Shown here: positions 7,984 through 11,661 of the stretch, one piece after another
Position numbering within the stretch: the stretch's first letter is position 1
Layout: each line of letters begins with the position of its first letter
Origin: an uncultured Clostridia bacterium
Lineage (GTDB): Bacteria; Bacillota; Clostridia; Lachnospirales; CAG-274
Reading direction: 5' to 3'
Assembly (NCBI GenBank): GCA_947629215.1
Contig: CANRCU010000043.1
Coordinates: forward strand, 1 to 11,661
DNA length: 11,661 nucleotides
Translations under genes and position numbers: made by a program
The notes under the pieces: model-generated
Seen by the model: only the letters and a program-made list of their open reading frames with translations
What the model was told of the DNA's origin: nothing
Database searches by the model: none

Positions 7984-8540
7984 TCACTTCCCCCCTGCTT
8001 TGATGTCGATGCTGGCATAGACAAAAGCCCGCTCGCCTTCGCTCATTTCCGCAAGCTGCGAGGGCAACAGCCCCAATTTGTGCAGGGCGTAATGCGCATA
8101 CACAAAATCGGCGTCGCCCCCGTTTATCAGTTTTTTGCCTCGTCCACCTTTTCACGGAAATTACAGCCGCCGCTCATCTCCTCGATAAAGGCGGCGAAGG
8201 CATAGTATTCTTTGGGATCGTCTATCATGGCGAAAATAAGCTCTTCGGGCGTTTTGACACCGTAACTGTCCTGCAAAGCGGCATTGTAAAGATCCGGTTC
8301 GACAACGGAAGCCGCCATTCGCTTTGCAAGAAATTTTTTTAAGTTGAGTTCCGGTCTTTTGCTGCCCGGAGCATAACGCATGCATTCTTCGCGTATGTCC
8401 TCGGTTTCCCTTGAAGTCAGGGGTCGGATGATCCACTCGACGGGTTCGCCGCTTTCGCCGCATAGACTTTTTGTGGGCGCAAATTTCACGTTTTCACGCT
8501 TTGTTTTGTTGTCTTTGAGAAAAAATTTCAGACTGTTCAT
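7984..8540 (-). CDS. Tail assembly chaperone, long form made by -1 frameshifting
   Basis: This is the predicted -1 frameshift product of the XkdN-like gene. Ribosomes read 137 codons from 8540, slip back one base on A AAA AAC (8136-8130) and continue from 8130 for 48 codons to TGA at 7984-7986, giving about 185 aa. The extension reads L-I-N-G-G-D-A-D-F-V-Y-A-H-Y-A-L and ends with L-L-P-S-Q-L-A-E-M-S-E-G-E-R-A-F-V-Y-A-S-I-D, typical of the second half of tail chaperones (L-P-S followed by E-R-A-F-x-x-A-S-I). It fills the otherwise empty 146 bases before the tape-measure-slot gene and has no start codon of its own at its head. By analogy with lambda gpG/gpGT, the long form would bind the tape-measure and tube proteins. 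Confidence 0.82.
8127..8540 (-). CDS. XkdN-like tail assembly chaperone, short form
   Basis: A 137-aa protein resembling the XkdN family of phage tail assembly chaperones (PF08890-like), located as in PBSX between the tube gene and the tape-measure slot. Family-like features are W-I-I-R-P-L-T-S-R-E-T-E-D-I-R at about 36-50, then N-L-K-K-F-L-A-K-R-M-A-A-S-V-V-E-P-D-L and a C-terminal helix region with E-E-L-I-F-A-M. Chaperones of this kind keep the tape-measure protein soluble and recruit tube subunits. I chose the ATG at 8540 because GAGGTGATC lies just upstream; an in-frame ATG at 8555 would place that site inside the gene. The stop codon TGA directly follows the A AAA AAC slip site. A MITE-like element begins 47 bases upstream. 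Confidence 0.85.
   Translation of the reverse strand: MNSLKFFLKDNKTKRENVKFAPTKSLCGESGEPVEWIIRPLTSRETEDIREECMRYAPGSKRPELNLKKFLAKRMAASVVEPDLYNAALQDSYGVKTPEELIFAMIDDPKEYYAFAAFIEEMSGGCNFREKVDEAKN
8130..8136 (-). promoter_or_regulatory. Programmed -1 frameshift slippery heptamer (A AAA AAC)
   Basis: The minus strand reads gcA AAA AAC tga in the chaperone frame, an exact X XXY YYZ heptamer with the zero-frame stop right after it. The -1 frame is open from here to 7984 and encodes a recognisable chaperone tail. I see no strong hairpin just downstream, only a weak GGC/GCC pairing, so a stimulatory structure is not evident. Confidence 0.82.
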
Positions 8541-8586
8541 ATGATCACCTCTCATTACCCCTCCCCATCTTCCCTTAGACCCTTAG

Positions 8587-8691
8587 ACCCCTCCGGCACT
8601 TCGTGCCACCTCCCCTTTCAGGGGAGGCTATGGTAAACGGCTAATTAGCCTCCCCTGTAAGGGGAGGTGTCGGCACAGCCGACGGAGGGGT
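8587..8691. repeat. MITE-like element with 9-bp terminal inverted repeats
   Basis: The ends ACCCCTCCG (8587-8595) and CGGAGGGGT (8683-8691) are perfect inverted repeats. Inside are four hairpins: GGCAC/GTGCC (8595-8607), CCTCCCCT/AGGGGAGG (8609-8627), CCTCCCCT/AGGGGAGG again (8649-8667) and GTCGGC/GCCGAC (8669-8683). The whole element can therefore fold either as one long inverted repeat or as four small hairpins. It encodes nothing. Similar CCTCCCCT-rich palindromes are common between genes in clostridial genomes. An extra copy of the end (ACCCCTCC, 8557-8564) lies just outside. Confidence 0.8.
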
Positions 8692-8737
8692 TCTCTCTTT
8701 TATTTATGCATTTAATATAAAAGTCTTACGACATTAA

Positions 8738-8930
8738 AGTTGCTTGACAATAAATTATAAATTATTTTTTCGGTAACCCCGTAAGTTGTAATTTTGCAAA
8801 CTAACTTAAACGTCGCAGACTTAGCTCAGCAGGCATAAGTTAGTTGACAAAAAATTGCAAGTCAAATTTTCGGTAACCCCGTAAGTTACAATTTTGCAAA
8901 CTAACTTAAGCGTCGCAGACTAAGATCCGC
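8738..8930. repeat. Two 100-bp tandem direct-repeat units
   Basis: The two units are offset by exactly 100 bases. Each contains TTGACAA (8744 and 8844), CGGTAACCCCGTAAGTT (8771 and 8871) and TTTTGCAAACTAACTTAA (8792 and 8892), followed by CGTCGCAGACT. Each unit is itself an imperfect palindrome: in the second, AAGTTAGTTGACAAAAAATT (8837-8856) pairs with AATTTTGCAAACTAACTT (8890-8907). The second unit runs straight into structured repeat copy 2, so the two may be parts of one composite element. Confidence 0.8.
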
Positions 8931-9008
8931 AGGACGAGCTTTGCCCGTCCGAGGAAAAGAGAGAGTCGCCGACCTTTGGTCGGCACGAACTCTTTATTCC
9001 TTGTGAAA
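8896..9008 (-). repeat. Structured intergenic repeat, copy 2
   Basis: Nearly identical to 9615-9727 and the reverse complement of the element at 13-130. Read on the minus strand, the stems are AAAGAG/CTCTTT (8956-8961 with 8990-8995), GCCGACC/GGTCGGC (8968-8974 with 8978-8984) and GGACGGGC/GCTCGTCC with an AAA loop (8932-8950). The third stem has one G-U pair on this strand, which would be an A-C mismatch on the other, so the minus strand, the sense strand of the tail operon, is the better folder. Its third base pair is A-T here and G-C in copy 1. Confidence 0.87.
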
Positions 9009-9013
9009 AAACC

Positions 9014-9041
9014 TCGAAAAAGTCCGTCAGGACTTTTTCGA
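9014..9041 (-). terminator. Terminator-like hairpin after the tail tube gene
   Basis: TCGAAAAAGTCC (9014-9025) and GGACTTTTTCGA (9030-9041) form a perfect 12-bp stem with a 4-base loop, three bases after the tube stop codon. On the minus strand it is followed by GGTTTTTT, the expected U-tract of an intrinsic terminator. It would end or reduce transcription from the tube gene into the chaperone gene. Confidence 0.75.
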
Positions 9042-9044
9042 CTA

Positions 9045-9518
9045 TTATATCATGCCGCTTAATTCCGCAAACTCCTCCGGCATATCCCAATCCTCAAATG
9101 TAAACTCAAAACTCTCGTCCAGATACCCGCCGTTTGCGTCAAACTTAGCTATTATCGAATCATTTATATTACAATCCATCAGCGTTATCGTCTGAGCGCC
9201 CGCATTTGAGGTAGGGTCCTCATTTGTGACGACTATATCAAAATAAATATCCCTGCCGTTGTTTTTGTACTTTTTCATAAGCGCCCTAAACACCGACGTA
9301 TTGTAGTGAAAAGTCGCCGACCCCGTGCCTTTCCAGCCCGACGCCTTGTTTCCCCTGCCCGTTTTGCCAAGTATAGGCACTTCGACCTTGGTTTTCTCCA
9401 TTTTGGCTTCAAGTTTGATAGCCTGCATAAAATTGTATCTCTTGCCGTCTATTGTAACATAACATTCCGCAAGCTCGGCATTGACGGCATCTCTGCCGTT
9501 CATAGTGACTTTTGCCAT
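9045..9518 (-). CDS. xkdM: Phage tail tube protein (XkdM-like)
   Basis: A 157-aa protein of the PBSX XkdM-like tail tube family, the right length for it. Supporting features are the N-terminal stretch with M-N-G-R-D-A-V-N-A, the D-G-K-R-Y-N-F-M-Q-A segment, the glycine-rich G-K-T-G-R-G-N-K-A-S-G-W-K-G-T-G loop (about 52-67), F-H-Y-N-T-S-V-F-R (71-79), and the C-terminal D-E-S-F-E-F-T-F-E-D-W. Hexameric rings of such proteins stack into the inner tube of a contractile tail. It follows the sheath gene, as in PBSX. The ATG at 9518 has AAAGGGGGT 6-7 bases upstream. Unlike the other tail genes it is isolated, with repeat-filled gaps of 247 and 504 bases on its two sides. The symbol refers to the homologue in PBSX. 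Confidence 0.9.
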   Translation of the reverse strand: MAKVTMNGRDAVNAELAECYVTIDGKRYNFMQAIKLEAKMEKTKVEVPILGKTGRGNKASGWKGTGSATFHYNTSVFRALMKKYKNNGRDIYFDIVVTNEDPTSNAGAQTITLMDCNINDSIIAKFDANGGYLDESFEFTFEDWDMPEEFAELSGMI

Positions 9519-9614
9519 ATCATAACCCCCTTTGGTTGTCGAAAAAGTCCTTACGTACCGTCAAAAACTTCATTCGTATAACTAACTCAAATCGTCAAAG
9601 CCAGTCTTAATATT

Positions 9615-9727
9615 GCAAACTAACTTAAGCGTCGCAGACTAAGATCCGCAGGACGAGCTTTGCCCGTCCGAGGAAAAGAGAGAGTCGCCGACCTTTGGTC
9701 GGCACGAACTCTTTATTCCTTGTAAAA
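9615..9727 (-). repeat. Structured intergenic repeat, copy 3
   Basis: Collinear with copy 2 at an offset of exactly 719 bases and nearly identical across the core and the adjoining hairpin. It has the same three stems on the minus strand (GGACGGGC/GCTCGTCC at 9651-9669; GCCGACC/GGTCGGC at 9687-9703; flanking AAAGAG/CTCTTT). Unlike copy 2 it lacks the preceding 100-bp tandem unit; upstream of it only degenerate TAACTAACT-like remnants remain. Confidence 0.87.
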
Positions 9728-9732
9728 AAACC

Positions 9733-9760
9733 TCGCAAAAGTCCGTTAGGACTTTTGCGA
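9733..9760 (-). terminator. Terminator-like hairpin after the tail sheath gene
   Basis: TCGCAAAAGTCC (9733-9744) and GGACTTTTGCGA (9749-9760) form a perfect 12-bp stem, five bases after the sheath stop. On the minus strand GGTTTTTTT follows. Compared with the hairpin after the tube gene, one pair has changed from A-T to C-G on both arms, preserving the stem. Confidence 0.75.
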
Positions 9761-9765
9761 ATTAT

Positions 9766-11061
9766 TTAGTTGACCGTCACCGTCATATATAAAACAGCCA
9801 TCGCATTCACCGGCATGACCGCATCATTCACGACCACGCTGCTTTTTGTCGACCCCTGTTCAACGCTAAGCATTTCGGTATCAAAATCCTCTATCGCCCT
9901 CAGACTTTCAAGCTGCCTATGGTGTTTTGCAATATCGTTCCACAAGCTCGCGCGCCCAGCCTTGTCATTCGGCACCGTTCCAAGATACCTTGTGTTGAAT
10001 ATTGCGGCAATATCCATAGCTATTTGGTCGCAGACCCTTATCGTTTGGTTTTGTTTGAAATCGTCACCCTTGGTGTCGCTCGTGGTCACAAGGGTGTTTA
10101 TATCCGCCAAAACCCTTAAGTCCTCATTCACACGGTGCAAAGCGAACTGCCCGTCCCTTATCAGCTCTTCGGCTTGGGCGTTTGTAAAGTCGGCTTCGAC
10201 CTCAAATTCGCCGTTATAAATTTTAGCTAAATTCGACTTGTTCACCTCGCAGCCCGCAGCCGCGCCCGTCACCCAGTACACAAGCGCAGGCTCGTCATCG
10301 GTGCATTTGTTTTTTACCGAAATAATTCCCTCATAGTCGGCTGCCGCATAGTCATAAAGCACGGTCTGAAATTTCAGCCCCACTTCGTCACGCAAACGCC
10401 TTGTGTAAGCAGCATAAAGGCTTTTGAGCTGCTCGTCGGTCGACACCAAGCCCAAAGCGTTGAAAGTATAGCTTTCCAACAGCCCCAAAAAAGCGCTGTG
10501 TACGGCATTGCTCACGCTCCCGTTTTCGCCGCCTTCAAGCGGAGTCATCGCCGTTTCGGAAAGCTCCGCTTCTTTTTTGAAAACGACAAATTCGTTGTCC
10601 TCAAGCTCCGAAGCCTCCGTGACCGTCTGTTTGTCGACCGCCATGTCCTCAAGATAAGTCGTCACATCGAAACCGCCGTCGTTTTCGGCAATGCTTATTT
10701 TCAGGGCATTGCCCCTTGTTCCGCCGAATTTAGCCGTTGCAAATGTGTTTTCGGCTTTTTTTGCGCCGTTGCCGTTGAGCCTGTAAACATAAAGCGTTTT
10801 TGCATTTAAGAAAATATCCCGCAAGCCCTTTAATTTTTCGCTTGTATAATCGTAACCGAACACTGCCTGCGAATTTGTTTGAAAATCGCCGCTTGTGACG
10901 GTCATTATCTTGTTTTCCTCGCCCCAGTCCAGCTCCAGCGCAATAGCCGCCGTGCCTCTGTCGCCGAAAATATCGGCGCTGTACCTGCCCGAAACAAAAT
11001 TTATGTACGTTCCCGGCAAGACCTTGTTTTGTACCGTAAAAGTACCGCCTCCGTATGCCAT
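9766..11061 (-). CDS. xkdK: Contractile tail sheath protein (XkdK-like)
   Basis: A 431-aa tail sheath protein of the PBSX XkdK type, a normal length. The N-terminal part includes L-P-G-T-Y-I-N-F-V-S (about 14-23), typical of sheath proteins. The C-terminal core contains N-E-D-L-R-V-L-A-D-I-N-T-L-V-T and a conserved-looking Q-N-Q-T-I-R-V-C-D-Q-I segment, then N-T-R-Y-L-G-T-V-P-N-D-K-A-G-R, and ends in a V-N-A-M-A-V-L-Y-M-T-V-T-V strand. The sheath surrounds the tube and contracts to drive it into the target cell. The ATG at 11061 follows AAGGGGGT and lies 12 bases after the upstream gene. Downstream, a terminator-like hairpin and a repeat separate it from the tube gene. The symbol refers to the homologue in PBSX. 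Confidence 0.92.
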   Translation of the reverse strand: MAYGGGTFTVQNKVLPGTYINFVSGRYSADIFGDRGTAAIALELDWGEENKIMTVTSGDFQTNSQAVFGYDYTSEKLKGLRDIFLNAKTLYVYRLNGNGAKKAENTFATAKFGGTRGNALKISIAENDGGFDVTTYLEDMAVDKQTVTEASELEDNEFVVFKKEAELSETAMTPLEGGENGSVSNAVHSAFLGLLESYTFNALGLVSTDEQLKSLYAAYTRRLRDEVGLKFQTVLYDYAAADYEGIISVKNKCTDDEPALVYWVTGAAAGCEVNKSNLAKIYNGEFEVEADFTNAQAEELIRDGQFALHRVNEDLRVLADINTLVTTSDTKGDDFKQNQTIRVCDQIAMDIAAIFNTRYLGTVPNDKAGRASLWNDIAKHHRQLESLRAIEDFDTEMLSVEQGSTKSSVVVNDAVMPVNAMAVLYMTVTVN

Positions 11062-11073
11062 AAAAATACCCCC

Positions 11074-11526
11074 TTATTCAAGTTTTTGCATCAGTTCCAA
11101 ATCTTCCATAAGCTCGGTTTTTTCGTCGATAATAAAGAAAAATTCATAGTCGACGATAAACACAAGAGTTTTTTTGTTGTTCTCGTTTTTGCGACCCGTA
11201 TCGTACCTTCGGGTGTCGGTTTTCGCATTTCTGCCCCTTCGCTTCTTTCCGTCGGCAACAATAAACTCCGTACAGCCGCAGAGCCTTTCAAGAACGACGC
11301 TTACTTCGGCATTCTCGTTTTTTTCGGCTGTAAAATACTCAATTCCTATTTTTATCTCGGCTTTGTGCCTTTTTCCCCTGAATCTGTATGTCCTCGTCCC
11401 CTCGGCTGCATACACAAAAAAGGCGGGCAGTTTCAGATTTTGCGGCACAGCTTCCGTATATATGGCTACACCCTCAAATTCGGCTTTCAAAGCCTCGCAA
11501 ACACCGTCTATTACCCCGTTTATCAT
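11074..11526 (-). CDS. Tail terminator-like protein (XkdJ position)
   Basis: This 150-aa protein lies just upstream of the sheath gene, where contractile phages carry a tail terminator or completion protein. The N-terminal part (I-D-G-V-C-E-A-L-K-A-E-F, then Y-T-E-A-V-P-Q-N-L-K-L-P-A-F-F-V) resembles the DUF6838-type tail terminator proteins of clostridial phages. A basic, Lys/Arg/Asn-rich stretch at about 93-120 is followed by a hydrophobic F-I-V-D-Y-E-F-F-F-I-I strand and an acidic C-terminus. I chose the ATG at 11526 because GGGGGTGAG lies just before it; the ATG at 11547 would put this site inside the gene. The family call rests on position and overall pattern. Confidence 0.72.
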   Translation of the reverse strand: MINGVIDGVCEALKAEFEGVAIYTEAVPQNLKLPAFFVYAAEGTRTYRFRGKRHKAEIKIGIEYFTAEKNENAEVSVVLERLCGCTEFIVADGKKRRGRNAKTDTRRYDTGRKNENNKKTLVFIVDYEFFFIIDEKTELMEDLELMQKLE

Positions 11527-11539
11527 AAGCTCACCCCCG

Positions 11540-11661
11540 TTAAGCATAGTTATCCGACGGCATGAGCAAAATTTCTTTGTGGGTGGGATAGACCGCAGCC
11601 TCGCCGCTGTTTTTGAAACTAAGGATTTTTCCGCCCCTGCAAACGCCTATGCGACAGCCCG
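11540..11661 (-). CDS. 3' end of an upstream phage gene, cut by the window edge
   Basis: An open frame on the minus strand enters at the right edge (first full codon at 11659) and ends at TAA 11540-11542, 13 bases before the next start. About 39 residues are visible, including G-G-K-I-L-S-F-K-N-S-G-E-A-A-V-Y-P-T-H and the end I-L-L-M-P-S-D-N-Y-A. By position it would be a head-tail connector, neck or similar morphogenesis protein (XkdH/XkdI slot), but the family cannot be told from this fragment. Confidence 0.6.
   Translation of the reverse strand, partial: GCRIGVCRGGKILSFKNSGEAAVYPTHKEILLMPSDNYA

Larger units (their letters stand above)
8541..9044. other. 504-bp intergenic island between tube and chaperone genes
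   Basis: No gene is supported here. In plus-strand order the stretch holds the chaperone ribosome-binding site, a 105-bp MITE-like element (8587-8691), about 45 bases of A/T-rich DNA, two 100-bp tandem units (from 8738), structured repeat copy 2 and a terminator-like hairpin next to the tube stop codon. Most neighbouring tail genes are separated by fewer than 15 bases or overlap, so this gap is exceptional within the operon. Confidence 0.85.

Noticed and set aside
7922..8155. Arg-rich open frame on the minus strand between chaperone and tape-measure slot
   Set aside because: It is in a different frame from the frameshift extension, has no ribosome-binding site and overlaps the next gene; the composition is typical of an out-of-frame shadow.
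8744..8849. TTGACA motifs in the tandem units as promoters
   Set aside because: Neither has a -10 at suitable spacing, and they point against the tail operon; they are better explained as part of the palindromic repeat.
8738..9008. CRISPR array
   Set aside because: Only two units with 100-base spacing, palindromic throughout, with no unique spacers and no cas genes.
10879..11565. Long plus-strand open frame opposite the sheath and tail-terminator genes
   Set aside because: It lies antisense to two well-supported tail genes and has no recognisable domain or ribosome-binding site.

Overview
The window looks like a low- to mid-GC Gram-positive chromosome, most likely a gut- or rumen-type clostridium (Clostridia, perhaps Oscillospirales). 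Reasons: strong purine-rich ribosome-binding sites (GGGGGTGA, GAGGAG), PBSX/XkdK-XkdM-type tail genes, a clostridial holin/amidase pair, and intergenic palindromes of the kind common in these genomes. The exact taxon is inference.

Layout. Positions 1-246 hold an inverted copy of a structured intergenic repeat. Positions 247-3653 (+) are a two-gene membrane operon: a DUF58 protein and a TgpA-like transmembrane transglutaminase, overlapping by ATGA. Positions 3732-5374 (+) hold a DUF2156 gene broken by one extra T in a T6 run, then a GNAT acetyltransferase. From 5371 to the right edge everything is on the minus strand and belongs to a contractile-tail (myophage or PBSX-like) module. In transcription order it runs: the 3' end of an upstream gene, a tail-terminator-like protein, tail sheath, tail tube, an XkdN-like tail assembly chaperone with a -1 frameshift extension, a very short gene in the tape-measure slot, an XkdP-like LysM protein, a holin and an amidase endolysin.

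How it fits together. Tube and sheath would form a contractile tail. The chaperone and its frameshifted form would load the tape-measure protein. The holin and amidase would release particles. The slot between the LysM protein and the holin, where hub, baseplate and fibre genes normally lie, is empty, and the tape-measure-slot protein is only 277 aa, Asn-rich and repetitive. The module is therefore either a decayed prophage, a split locus, or an unusually short or repurposed tail device. The chaperone frameshift site is intact.

The most unusual non-coding content is in the only two large gaps of the tail operon, on either side of the tube gene. Each gap starts with a 12-bp-stem terminator-like hairpin just after a stop codon, followed by a ~110-bp structured repeat. 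The third repeat copy lies upstream of the DUF58 gene in the opposite orientation. Copies differ by compensatory base changes in two separate stems, so the structure appears to be maintained. The larger gap also carries two 100-bp tandem units with inverted-repeat character and a 105-bp MITE-like element.
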